Shown here one piece after another: positions 25,252 to 33,677 of a DNA stretch of 64,000 nucleotides; positions within the stretch are counted from its first letter, which is position 1, and every line of letters starts with the position of its first letter. The DNA is from DATKQY01 sp035532475. GTDB lineage: Bacteria; Actinomycetota; Acidimicrobiia; Acidimicrobiales; Bog-793. The translations under genes and the position numbers were made by a program. The stretch is from contig DATKQY010000061.1 in the NCBI GenBank assembly GCA_035532475.1, forward strand, positions 50,758 through 114,757, read 5' to 3'. The notes beneath the pieces are model-generated. The model ran no database searches, was not told the DNA's origin, and worked only from the letters and a program-made list of their open reading frames with translations.

Positions 25252-27951
25252 ATGCCAGCCGCTTTCCAGGACGTGAACGGCGCCGGCGGACCCGGCGTCG
25301 CAGCACGCGAGACGTCCTCCCCGGCCGAGGACGCCGACTCGTCGCGCTCGGCGGACGACGCGGCGGTCGCCACGAGCCGGGTGCCCCAGCGGCCCGCCCT
25401 CGAGGGCCTCGAGGAGCGCTGGAGCCGGCAGTGGGAGGAGTGGGGCACCTACCGGTTCGACGCCTCACGTCCGCGTGACGAGGTCTTCGCCATCGACACG
25501 CCGCCGCCGACGGTCTCGGGATCGCTCCACGTCGGCCACGTCTTCTCCTTCGCCCAGACCGACGTGGTCGCTCGCTTCTGGCGCATGCGGGGCAAGGCCC
25601 TCTTCTACCCGATCGGCTGGGACGACAACGGTCTCGCGACGGAACGCCGCGTCCAGAACCACTTCGGGGTCCGCTGCGACCCGAGCCAGCCGTACGACGC
25701 GAGCTTCGCCACGCCGAGCGAGCCTGCGGCGGAGCCGCTCGCGATCTCGCGGCTGAACTTCATCGAGCTCTGCCGCCAGCTGACCGCCGAGGACGAGCAG
25801 GCATTCGAAGGGCTGTTCCGGCGGATCGGGCTCTCCGTCGACTGGAGCCTGCAGTACACGACGATCGGCGAGTCGGCGCGCCGCATCTCCCAGCGCGCCT
25901 TCCTCCGCATGCTCGCAGACGGCCAGGCCTACCGCCACGAGGCGCCGACGCTGTGGGACGTCGACTTCCGCTCAGCGATCGCCCAGGCCGAACTCGCCGA
26001 CAAGGAGGTCGCAGGCGCCTACCACCGAATCCGCTTCGCCCGCCGCGACGGCGGACCGCCCGTCGAGATCGAGACCACCCGCCCCGAGCTCATCCCCGCG
26101 TGCGTGGCGCTCGTCGCGCACCCCAACGACGAGCGCTACCGGCCGCTGTTCGACACGACGGTGCTCACGCCGCTGTTCGGTGTCGAGGTGCCGGTCCTCG
26201 CCCACCACCTCGCCGAGCCGGAGAAGGGCTCGGGCATCGCCATGGTCTGCACCTTCGGTGACCTCACCGACGTCACGTGGTGGCGGGAGCTGTCGCTGCC
26301 GACACGGAGCGTCGTCGGTCGCAACGGGCGCCTCGAGCACGCGCCCTTCGGCGAGCCCGGCTGGGAGTCGGTCGACCCCGGGCGCGCCGGACGCTGCTAC
26401 GCGGAGCTCGAGGGGCGCACGGTGAAGGCGGCCCAGCGGCGCATCGTCGAGCTGCTCCGCGACTCGGGCGACCTGGTCGGCGAGCCGCGACCGATCACAC
26501 ACTTCGTGAAGTTCTACGAGAAGGGCGAGCGCCCGCTCGAGATCGTCTCCTCGCGCCAGTGGTACGTGCGGACCATGGCGCTTCGCGAACGGCTGCTCGC
26601 CGCCGGGCGCGAGCTGGCCTGGCATCCGGAGTTCATGCGCGCCCGCTACGAGTCGTGGGTCGAGGGCCTGAACGGCGACTGGAACATCTCCCGGCAGCGC
26701 TTCTTCGGCGTGCCCTTCCCGGTCTGGTACCCCGTGCGGCCCGACGGCAGCGTCGACGACGACCACCCGATCCTCGCGCCGGAAAAGCGCCTCCCGGTCG
26801 ACCCCTCCGCCGAGGCGCCCGACGGCTACGACGAGTCCCAGCGCGGGCTGCCCGGCGGCTTCGTCGGCGATCCCGACGTCATGGACACCTGGGCGACCTC
26901 CTCGCTCACGCCCCACATCGCGGCGCGCTGGGAGGAGGACGGCGACGTCTTCGGCCGAGTCTTCCCGATGGATCTCCGGCCGCAGGGCCACGACATCATC
27001 CGGACCTGGCTGTTCACGACGGTGGTCCGCTCGCTCCTCCTCCACGAGGAGGTCCCCTGGCACCACGCCGCGCTCTCGGGATGGATCCTCGACCCCGACC
27101 GCAAGAAGATGTCGAAGTCGACGGGGAACGTCGTCGTGCCGACCGAGCCGCTCGACAAGCACGGCACCGACGCCGTTCGCTACTGGGCCGCCTCGGCGCG
27201 CCTCGGTGTCGACACCGCCTTCGACGAGCAGCAGATGGTGATCGGCCGCAAGCTCGCGATGAAGGTGCTGCAGGCGAGCAAGTTCGTCGTGTCCCGCCTC
27301 GAAGGGGCGCCCGCCGGTGCGCCGGGGCGCCCCGGGGCGCTCGCGCCGCTCGACGCCGCGATGCTCGGGCGGCTCGCGCTCGTGGTCGCCGAGGCGACCT
27401 CGGCGCTCGAGGGCTACGACCACGCCCGCGCGCTCGAGCGCGTCGAGCAGTTCTTCTGGACCTTCTGCGACGACTACCTCGAGCTCGTGAAGGGCCGCGT
27501 CTACGCCAACCCGTCCGAGCGGGCCGAGCTCGCCGCCGGCGCCGCGTCGGCCCGATATGCGCTCGGCACGGCCCTCGGCGCGCTGTTGCGGCTGTTCGCA
27601 CCGTTCCTCCCCTTCGCCACCGAGGAGGCCTGGTCCTGGTGGCGCGAGGCGTCCGTGCACCGGGCCCCGTGGCCGCTTCCCGCCGAGGTCGACCCGGGCC
27701 GCGAGGCGCCGCCGCCGGAGCTGCTCGACCACGTCGGTGCCGTCCTCGGTGAGGTGCGTCGGGCGAAGACGACCGCGAAGCGCTCGATGAAGGTGCCCGT
27801 CCGCCGGGTGGTCGTCACCGGTCCCGCCGCGGCCATCGGGCTCATCGGCTCGGCGCGCGGCGATCTCGCCGACGCCGGCAGGATCGCCGAGCTCGAGCTC
27901 GTCCCCGGCGAGGGCGACCTGCGCGTCGAGGTCGAGCTGGCGGAGGAGTAG
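25252..27951 (+). CDS. valS: Valyl-tRNA synthetase
   Basis: 899-residue class I synthetase. The HIGH region is PPPTVSGSLHVGHVFSFAQT near residue 90, with the KALFYPIGWDDNGLATERRV block, an editing domain, and KMSKS near 618 (KKMSKSTGNVVVP). The PTVSGSLH form belongs to the archaeal-like ValS subtype found in some actinobacteria. About 45 N-terminal residues are acidic, disordered filler, so a later start (GTG near 25381, just before RPALEGLEERW) is possible. ATG 25252 is kept because it sits next to the shared promoter with cysS. Confidence 0.95.
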   Translation: MPAAFQDVNGAGGPGVAARETSSPAEDADSSRSADDAAVATSRVPQRPALEGLEERWSRQWEEWGTYRFDASRPRDEVFAIDTPPPTVSGSLHVGHVFSFAQTDVVARFWRMRGKALFYPIGWDDNGLATERRVQNHFGVRCDPSQPYDASFATPSEPAAEPLAISRLNFIELCRQLTAEDEQAFEGLFRRIGLSVDWSLQYTTIGESARRISQRAFLRMLADGQAYRHEAPTLWDVDFRSAIAQAELADKEVAGAYHRIRFARRDGGPPVEIETTRPELIPACVALVAHPNDERYRPLFDTTVLTPLFGVEVPVLAHHLAEPEKGSGIAMVCTFGDLTDVTWWRELSLPTRSVVGRNGRLEHAPFGEPGWESVDPGRAGRCYAELEGRTVKAAQRRIVELLRDSGDLVGEPRPITHFVKFYEKGERPLEIVSSRQWYVRTMALRERLLAAGRELAWHPEFMRARYESWVEGLNGDWNISRQRFFGVPFPVWYPVRPDGSVDDDHPILAPEKRLPVDPSAEAPDGYDESQRGLPGGFVGDPDVMDTWATSSLTPHIAARWEEDGDVFGRVFPMDLRPQGHDIIRTWLFTTVVRSLLLHEEVPWHHAALSGWILDPDRKKMSKSTGNVVVPTEPLDKHGTDAVRYWAASARLGVDTAFDEQQMVIGRKLAMKVLQASKFVVSRLEGAPAGAPGRPGALAPLDAAMLGRLALVVAEATSALEGYDHARALERVEQFFWTFCDDYLELVKGRVYANPSERAELAAGAASARYALGTALGALLRLFAPFLPFATEEAWSWWREASVHRAPWPLPAEVDPGREAPPPELLDHVGAVLGEVRRAKTTAKRSMKVPVRRVVVTGPAAAIGLIGSARGDLADAGRIAELELVPGEGDLRVEVELAEE

Positions 27952-28066
27952 CCGGGCGGAGGCGGGGCGCCCGGCGCGGGCGACCCGGAGCGGCCGAGAC
28001 GCCCTCCATCTCCACCGCCGACGCCTCCTCGGGGCCTCGCGGCCGACCGCTCGCGGCGCGATCCGA

Positions 28067-28123
28067 TTGACGACGGCTGAACGCGCTCGGTAGTTTGTCC
28101 GAGTTGAGGACGCATGTGCGTCC
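28067..28123 (+). promoter_or_regulatory. Promoter and operator of the catIJ-pcaF operon
   Basis: TTGACG (28067-28072), 18-bp spacer and TAGTTT (28091-28096) form a promoter starting near 28103. Just downstream, GGACGCA-TG-TGCGTCC (28108-28123) is a perfect 7-bp-arm inverted repeat in a repressing position. It shares TGTGCG with the palindrome upstream of the IclR gene, suggesting the same regulator. Confidence 0.55.
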
Positions 28124-28177
28124 ATCGAACACCGTCGGCCGACTGGGTGCCGGCGCGGGAGCCACGAAGAGCACCGA

Positions 28178-28984
28178 ATGGCAGAGATTGCGAGCCTCGA
28201 CGAGGCCGTTTCCTCGCTCGTCCACGACGGCGACAGCGTCGCGCTCGAGGGATTCACGCACCTCATCCCCTACGCGGCCGGGCACGAGATCATCCGACAG
28301 GGCCGGCGCGAGCTCACGATCGTGCGCCTCACGCCCGACGTCCTCTTCGACCAGCTCATCGGCGCGGGCTGCGCCCGGCGGATGGTCTTCTCCTGGGGGG
28401 GGAACCCCGGGGTCGGCTCGCTCCACCGCTTCCGCGACGCCGTCGAGACCGGCTGGCCGGTCCCGCTCGAGATCGAGGAGCACAGCCACGCCGGGCTGAC
28501 GAACCGCTACGTGGCAGGCGCCTCGGGGCTTCCCTTCGCCGTGCTGCGGGGCTACGCCGGGACGGGACTACCGGCGCATACCGCCTCGATCGCCCCGATC
28601 ACGTGCCCGTTCACCGGCGAGCAGCTCATGGCGGTGTCAGCGCTGCAGACCGACGTGTCGATCATCCACGCCCAACAGGCCGACCGTCAGGGCAACGTGC
28701 AGATGTGGGGCATCACGGGCGTCCAGAAGGAAGCGGTGCTCTGCTCGAAGCGCTCGCTCGTCACCGTCGAGGAGCTCGTCGACGAGCTGGAGCCGCGCCC
28801 CGGCGCGGTCGTCCTCCCGTCCTGGGTCGTCACGGCGGTGTCGGAGGTCCCCGGCGGGGCCCACCCTTCCTACGCGTCGGGCTACTCGCAGCGCGACAAT
28901 GCCTTCTACCAGGCCTGGGAGGCGATCAGCCGCGACCGGCAGGCGTTCGTCAGGTGGATGGAGGCCAATGTCCTCGCCGGTTGA
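28178..28984 (+). CDS. catI: 3-oxoadipate CoA-transferase subunit A (CatI-like)
   Basis: 268 residues, family I CoA-transferase alpha subunit. With subunit B it moves CoA from succinyl-CoA to 3-oxoadipate in the beta-ketoadipate pathway. The N-terminus VALEGFTHLIPYAAGHEIIR, FSWGGNPGVGSLHRFRDA and PGGAHPSYASGY closely match what I remember of Pseudomonas/Acinetobacter CatI, rather than the PcaI or GctA types. The next gene encodes the beta subunit with a 17-bp overlap, then the thiolase. Ring-cleavage genes are not in the window. Confidence 0.88.
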   Translation: MAEIASLDEAVSSLVHDGDSVALEGFTHLIPYAAGHEIIRQGRRELTIVRLTPDVLFDQLIGAGCARRMVFSWGGNPGVGSLHRFRDAVETGWPVPLEIEEHSHAGLTNRYVAGASGLPFAVLRGYAGTGLPAHTASIAPITCPFTGEQLMAVSALQTDVSIIHAQQADRQGNVQMWGITGVQKEAVLCSKRSLVTVEELVDELEPRPGAVVLPSWVVTAVSEVPGGAHPSYASGYSQRDNAFYQAWEAISRDRQAFVRWMEANVLAG

Positions 28985-29741
28985 GGCCGCCGACGTCAGT
29001 GCCGACGACATGATGATCGTGACCGCGGCCCGCGCGCTCGCGGGCCGACGGGTCTGCTTCGTCGGGATCGGGCTGCCGAGCACGGCCGCCAACCTCGCCC
29101 GGGCGACGACGAGCCCGGACATCGTCCTCGTCTACGAGTCGGGCGCGATCGGCGCGAAGCCCACCCGTCTGCCGCTGTCGATCGGCGACGGCGAGCTCGC
29201 CGACACCGCGGATGCCGTCGTGTCGGTGCCGGAGATCTTCAACTACTGGCTGCAGGCCGGGCGCGTCGACGTGGGCTTCCTCGGCGCGGCCCAGATCGAC
29301 CGCTACGCCAACCTGAACAGCACGGTGATCGGCAACTACGACGAGCCGAAGGTGCGACTGCCCGGCGCAGGAGGCGCGCCGGAGATCGCGACCTCGAGCC
29401 GCGAGGTCTTCGTCCTCCTCCGCCAGAACACGCGCACCTTCGTCGACAGCGTCGACTTCGTCACCTCGGTCGGCTTCGGGAGCGGCCCCGGCGACCGCGA
29501 GCGCCTCGGGCTTCGCGGCAAGGGCCCCTCGCTCGTGATCACCGACCTCGGCGTCCTCGAGCCGCACCCGGTAACCTGCGAGCTCGTGCTCACCCGCGTC
29601 CACCCGGGGGTGGAGATCGACCAGGTGCGGTCGGCGACCGGCTGGGAGTTGCGCGTCGCCGACGACGTGCAGCGGACCGCCCCGCCGTCGCCGGAGGAGA
29701 TGGTCGTCCTCCGGCGTCTCCAGGCGACCATCGGCTCGTGA
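28968..29741 (+). CDS. catJ: 3-oxoadipate CoA-transferase subunit B (CatJ-like)
   Basis: 257 residues, beta subunit. It shows CFVGIGLPSTAANLARATTS, the ESGAIGAKPTRLPLSIGDGE segment carrying the catalytic-Glu region, and KVRLPGAGGAPEIA, all strongly CatJ-like. ATG 28968 has GGATGGAGG just upstream and overlaps the catI end by 17 bp, which implies coupling and fixed stoichiometry. The open frame extends upstream only as an arginine-rich shadow of catI. It ends in a GTGA overlap with the thiolase gene. Confidence 0.88.
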   Translation: MSSPVEAADVSADDMMIVTAARALAGRRVCFVGIGLPSTAANLARATTSPDIVLVYESGAIGAKPTRLPLSIGDGELADTADAVVSVPEIFNYWLQAGRVDVGFLGAAQIDRYANLNSTVIGNYDEPKVRLPGAGGAPEIATSSREVFVLLRQNTRTFVDSVDFVTSVGFGSGPGDRERLGLRGKGPSLVITDLGVLEPHPVTCELVLTRVHPGVEIDQVRSATGWELRVADDVQRTAPPSPEEMVVLRRLQATIGS

Positions 29742-30922
29742 GCGACCCAGTCCTCGTCCTCGACGGGGTGCGCACCCCGTTCGGCCGCTACGGCGGAGCG
29801 CTCGCCGCGACACGCCCGGATGACCTCGCCGCCCACGTCGTGCGCAGCGTGGTCTCGCGGACGGCCGGGCTCGATCCCGGGGGGGTCGACGACGTCTACC
29901 TCGGCAACGCCAACGGCGCCGGCGAGGAGAACCGCAACGTCGCCCGGATGGCAGTGCTGCTCGCCGGGCTCCCGACGAGCGTGCCCGGCGCGACGGTGAA
30001 CCGGCTCTGCGGCTCGGGCATGCAGGCGGTCACGGACGCGAGCCGCGCGATCGCCTCCGGCGACGCCGAGGTCTGCATCGCCGGAGGCGTCGAGTCGATG
30101 ACCCGTGCGCCGTGGGTGCTCCTCAAGCCCGACCAGGGCTTCGCACGCGCCAGCGAGACGCTGCACTCGACGACGATCGGGTGGCGGATGGTCAACCCCG
30201 CGATGCCGGCCGAGTGGACGGTGGCGCTCGGCGAGGGTGCCGAGCTCCTCGCCGATCGTTACCGGATCACCCGGGAGGCCCAGGACGAGCTGGCCCTCTC
30301 GAGCCACCGGCGGGCGGCCGAGGCGTGGGCGGCGGGCGTCTTCGACGACGAGGTGGTCCCGCTCCCCGGCGCCGAGTGCCCGCGGGACGAGAGCATCCGC
30401 GAGGACAGCACCCTTGAGAAGCTCGCCCGCCTGCGACCTGCGTTCCGCCCGGACGGGACCGTCACCGCCGGCAACGCCTCGCCACTCAACGACGGCGCCG
30501 GAGCGCTCCTCCTTGCCTCCGAGCGGGCGGCCTCGCGCCTCGGGCGCGCGCCGCTCGCGCGCATCGCCGGCCGGGCGGTGAGCGCCGTCGCACCGCCGCT
30601 GTACGGCATCGGGCCCGTCGAGGCGGCAACGCTCGCGCTGAAGCGGGCGGGCATCGGCTGGAGGGACCTGGTCGCGGTCGAGCTGAACGAGGCCTTCGCC
30701 GCGCAGGCCCTGGCGTGTCTCGCCGAGTGGCCCGAGCTCGATCCGTCGGTCGTCAACCCGCACGGCGGGGCCATCGCCATCGGGCATCCCCTCGGCGCCT
30801 CGGGCGCGCGCCTCGTCGCCACGCTCGCCCACGAGCTGCACCGGCGTGGCGGCGGTTACGGCCTCGCCACGATGTGCATCGGCGTCGGCCAGGGGATCGC
30901 GGTCGTCCTGGAGGGCTGCTAG
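29738..30922 (+). CDS. pcaF: Beta-ketoadipyl-CoA thiolase / acetyl-CoA acyltransferase
   Basis: 394-residue thiolase. The nucleophilic Cys is in NRLCGSGMQAV near residue 90, ESMTRAPWVL follows, and the C-terminal catalytic pair is in NPHGGAIAIGHPLGASGAR and ATMCIGVGQG. Position directly after catIJ points to cleavage of 3-oxoadipyl-CoA into succinyl-CoA and acetyl-CoA. GTG 29738 overlaps the catJ stop by four bases. It is converging on the IclR gene, with 38 bp between the ends. Confidence 0.93.
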   Translation: MSDPVLVLDGVRTPFGRYGGALAATRPDDLAAHVVRSVVSRTAGLDPGGVDDVYLGNANGAGEENRNVARMAVLLAGLPTSVPGATVNRLCGSGMQAVTDASRAIASGDAEVCIAGGVESMTRAPWVLLKPDQGFARASETLHSTTIGWRMVNPAMPAEWTVALGEGAELLADRYRITREAQDELALSSHRRAAEAWAAGVFDDEVVPLPGAECPRDESIREDSTLEKLARLRPAFRPDGTVTAGNASPLNDGAGALLLASERAASRLGRAPLARIAGRAVSAVAPPLYGIGPVEAATLALKRAGIGWRDLVAVELNEAFAAQALACLAEWPELDPSVVNPHGGAIAIGHPLGASGARLVATLAHELHRRGGGYGLATMCIGVGQGIAVVLEGC

Positions 30923-30960
30923 GACCGACGACCGCGGCGTCACGGCGCCGGCTCGGCTCC

Positions 30961-31824
30961 TCAGCGCGGCGGGCTGACCGCCCCGATGCCCTGGGTCCGC
31001 AGGTCCCGCTCGATCTTCGCCGCGGTCTCCGTGAGCAGTGGCACGAAGCGACGGCGCAGCACCTCCATGGTGGTGCGCGCGGCGTGCGCCGAGACGTTCA
31101 TCGCGGCGAGCACCCGCCCCGAGGCGTCGTGGATCGGCACCGCCGCCGAGCGGAGGCCTTCCTCGAGCTCTTGGTCCATGACGGCGCAGCCCTCGGATCG
31201 GATGGTCTCGAGCATCGCCCGGAGCTGGTCGGGGTCGGTGACCGTGAGCCGGGTGAGCGGGCGCAGGATCGCCGTCGACAGGTAGCGGTCGAGCTCGTCC
31301 GGCGCGAGCGCGGCCAGCAGGACGCGGCCCATCGACGTGGCGTACGCGGGGAATCGCGTCCCGACGGCGATGCTCACGGTCATGATGCGAGACGTCGGCA
31401 CGCGGACGATGTACACGACGTCCTGGTCGTCGAGGACCGAGACCGAGGAGGACTCGTGCACGATGGCCACGAGCTCCTCGAGGTGCGGCTGGGCGATGTC
31501 GGGGAGGCTGACGCTCGAGAGGTAGGCGTAGCCGAGCTCGAGCACCCGCGGCCTGAGCGAGAACATCCGGCCGTCGCTGCGCACGTAGCCGAGCTCGGCC
31601 AACGTGAGCAGGAAGCGCCGGGCCGCCGCCCTCGTCAGCCCCGTCCTCCGGGCCACCTCGCTCAGCGTGAGCTGCGAACGGTCCGGGCCGAAGGCGCGGA
31701 TGACCGCCAGCCCCCGTTCGAGCGACTGGACGAAGTCCGAGCTCTGACGCTGCCCGACCCGCTCGGCCGCGACCGCCGCGACAGGCTCGGTACTGCCTTG
31801 CGCGCCCTCCGCGGCGGTGTCCAC
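30961..31824 (-). CDS. IclR-family regulator (PcaR/PobR-like)
   Basis: About 287 residues. The winged HTH begins SSDFVQSLERGLAVIRAFGP and continues LTLSEVARRTGLTRAAARRF. The effector domain has YATSMGRVLLAAL and the IRSEGCAVMDQELEEGLRS segment usual in regulators of protocatechuate/4-hydroxybenzoate genes. I propose GTG 31824: TAGTGT (31837-31832) ends 7 bases upstream, so the mRNA would be leaderless. The frame stays open further upstream without protein-like sequence. It lies between the convergent catIJ-pcaF operon and the divergent aldehyde dehydrogenase gene. Confidence 0.88.
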   Translation of the reverse strand: MDTAAEGAQGSTEPVAAVAAERVGQRQSSDFVQSLERGLAVIRAFGPDRSQLTLSEVARRTGLTRAAARRFLLTLAELGYVRSDGRMFSLRPRVLELGYAYLSSVSLPDIAQPHLEELVAIVHESSSVSVLDDQDVVYIVRVPTSRIMTVSIAVGTRFPAYATSMGRVLLAALAPDELDRYLSTAILRPLTRLTVTDPDQLRAMLETIRSEGCAVMDQELEEGLRSAAVPIHDASGRVLAAMNVSAHAARTTMEVLRRRFVPLLTETAAKIERDLRTQGIGAVSPPR

Positions 31825-31972
31825 GATGCGAACACTAGTGGGTGCCGCCAGCGCCCAACAGGGGCGCGACCTCCGTTCAGCAGGACGAAGGGCGCTACGG
31901 GCAGCCTCGGTGGTGGTCGCGGCCGTGCATATGCTGGTCGTCAGGCGGATGAGTGTGCAACATCCGCACACT
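31825..31972. promoter_or_regulatory. Divergent control region IclR / aldehyde dehydrogenase
   Basis: Contains the IclR -10 box (TAGTGT, minus, 31837-31832) and an inverted repeat AGTGTGC-7-GCACACT at 31952-31972. The repeat lies about 95 bp before the aldehyde dehydrogenase ATG and shares the TGTGCG/CGCACA core with the operator in front of catI. IclR-family regulators commonly bind such sites at divergent promoters. Confidence 0.5.
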
Positions 31973-32064
31973 TGATCGCGGATCGGCAGTGCGCGAGGTG
32001 CTGACGCAGAGCCGTGGGGGCTGCCGCCGGTGGGGGTCGGCGTGCGGCAGGAGGGAGCCGGGCC

Positions 32065-33523
32065 ATGGGTTTGCTCGAGCCAGGGACTGGACCGGCAAGA
32101 TCTTCCTCGGCGGGTGGGTCGACGGCGGGGGCGGCGCGTACCCCGTGGTCGAGCCGGCGACCGGCGAGGAGCTCGGGCAGGCCGCACGGGCGTCGGTCGC
32201 CGACGCCGCCCGGGCGACCGAGCTCGCCGCCGAGTCGCAGCGCTCCTGGGCGGCGACGTCCTACGACGAGCGTGCCGCGGTGCTGCGGCGCGCCGGCGAC
32301 TCGTGGTTCCAGTACGCCGACGAGGAGCGGGACTGGATCGTGCGCGAGTCCGGCTCGATCCCGGGCAAGGCGGACTTCGAGATCTACACCGCTGCCCAGG
32401 AGTGCTACGAGGCGGCGGCGCTCGCCTCCCAGCCCTACGGCGAGCTGCTCCGTTCGAACCAGCCCCGCCTGAGCCTCGTCCGGCGGCTCCCGGTCGGCGT
32501 CGTCGGCGTCATCTCGCCGTTCAACGCGCCGGTCATCCTCTCGATCCGGGCCGTGGCACCGGCGCTCGCCCTCGGCAACTCCGTCGTGCTGAGGCCGGAC
32601 CCGCGCACCGCCGTCTGCGGCGGCTACACCGTCGCCCGCATCCTTGAGGAGGCGGGCCTCCGGCCCGGCGTGCTGAGCGTCATCCCAGGCGGCGCCGACG
32701 TCGGCGAGGCGCTCGTCACCGACGACCGGGTGCGCGTCGTCGCCTTCACCGGCTCGACGCGCGCCGGCCGGATCGTCGGCCGGCTCGCCGCCGAGCACCT
32801 GAAGCGGGTGCACCTCGAGCTCGGCGGGAACTCGGCGATGATCGTCCTCGACGACGTCGACCTCGACCAGGTCGTCTCCGTCGCCGCCTGGGGCTCGTTC
32901 TTCCACCAGGGCCAGATCTGCATGACCACCGGCCGGCACATCGTCGACGCGAGCATCGCCGACGCCTACGCCTCGGCGCTCGCCGAACGGGCGGACCACC
33001 TCCCGGTCGGCAACCCGGCCACCGAGCAGGTGGCCCTCGGGCCGATCATCGACGAGCGCCAGCGCGACCACATCCACGAGCTCGTCACCTCGAGCGTCTC
33101 GGCCGGCGCCGGGCTGGCGGCGGGCGCCACATTCGAGCGCCTCTTCTACCGCCCAACCGTGCTGACCGACGTACCGCCGACGGCACCCGCCTACCACCAG
33201 GAGGTGTTCGGTCCGGTCGCGCCCATCATCGGGTTCCACTCGATCGACGAGGCCGTGAAGCTCGCCTCCGACACCGCCTACGGGCTGTCGCTCTCCATCC
33301 TCACCAAGGACGTGATGAAGGCGCTGGAGATCGCCGACCGCATCCCGAGCGGCCTGGTGCACCTCAACGACCAGAGGTGAACGACGAGGCCACGATCCTC
33401 TTCGGCGGCGTGAAGGACTCGGGGACGGGTGCCCGCCACGACGGGGCGCAGGCCAACCTGGAGGCGTTCACCGACGCCCAGTGGGTGACCATCCGGCGCG
33501 AGCTCGCCTCCTACCCGTTCTGA
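32065..33523 (+). pseudogene. Aromatic-type aldehyde dehydrogenase, two frameshifts
   Basis: NAD(P)-dependent aldehyde dehydrogenase of the benzaldehyde/vanillin dehydrogenase kind; would oxidise an aromatic aldehyde to its acid. The ATG at 32065 has AGGAGG ten bases upstream and reads MGLLEP; reading then needs one extra base at GGG 32083-32085 to continue as DWTGKIFLGGW. The main body is intact, with HLELGGNSAMIVLDD (catalytic Glu) and FHQGQICMTTGRHIV (catalytic Cys). After HLNDQ a second one-base loss at GG 33376-33377 creates a stop at 33378-33380. The other frame continues VNDEATILFGGVKDSGTG to a proper end at 33523. Either a decayed gene or two sequencing errors in G runs. Aromatic substrate inferred from family and the catIJ neighbours. 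Confidence 0.85.
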
Positions 33524-33550
33524 GCCCACCGGGGAGGCTCGCTCCCCCGC

Positions 33551-33568
33551 CCGACGACTGATCGTCGG
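33551..33568 (+). terminator. Hairpin after aldehyde dehydrogenase
   Basis: CCGACGA-CTGA-TCGTCGG is a perfect 7-bp stem with a 4-base loop, 27 bp after the aldehyde dehydrogenase stop and before the exporter promoter region. There is no T run, as is usual in such GC-rich genomes. Confidence 0.45.
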
Positions 33569-33677
33569 CACACCCGGGCGGCGGGGCGGCGCGCCGGCGA
33601 GATGGCGCCGCACGGACCGGGCGCAATAGGGACGAACGCTCCTTTTCCCAACGTGCCGGCGGGGACAGGCTGGCCCC

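Noticed and set aside
33360..33400. Programmed frameshift in the aldehyde dehydrogenase
   Set aside because: No slippery heptamer or downstream pseudoknot is evident, and a second frameshift near the start must also be explained. Error or decay is simpler.
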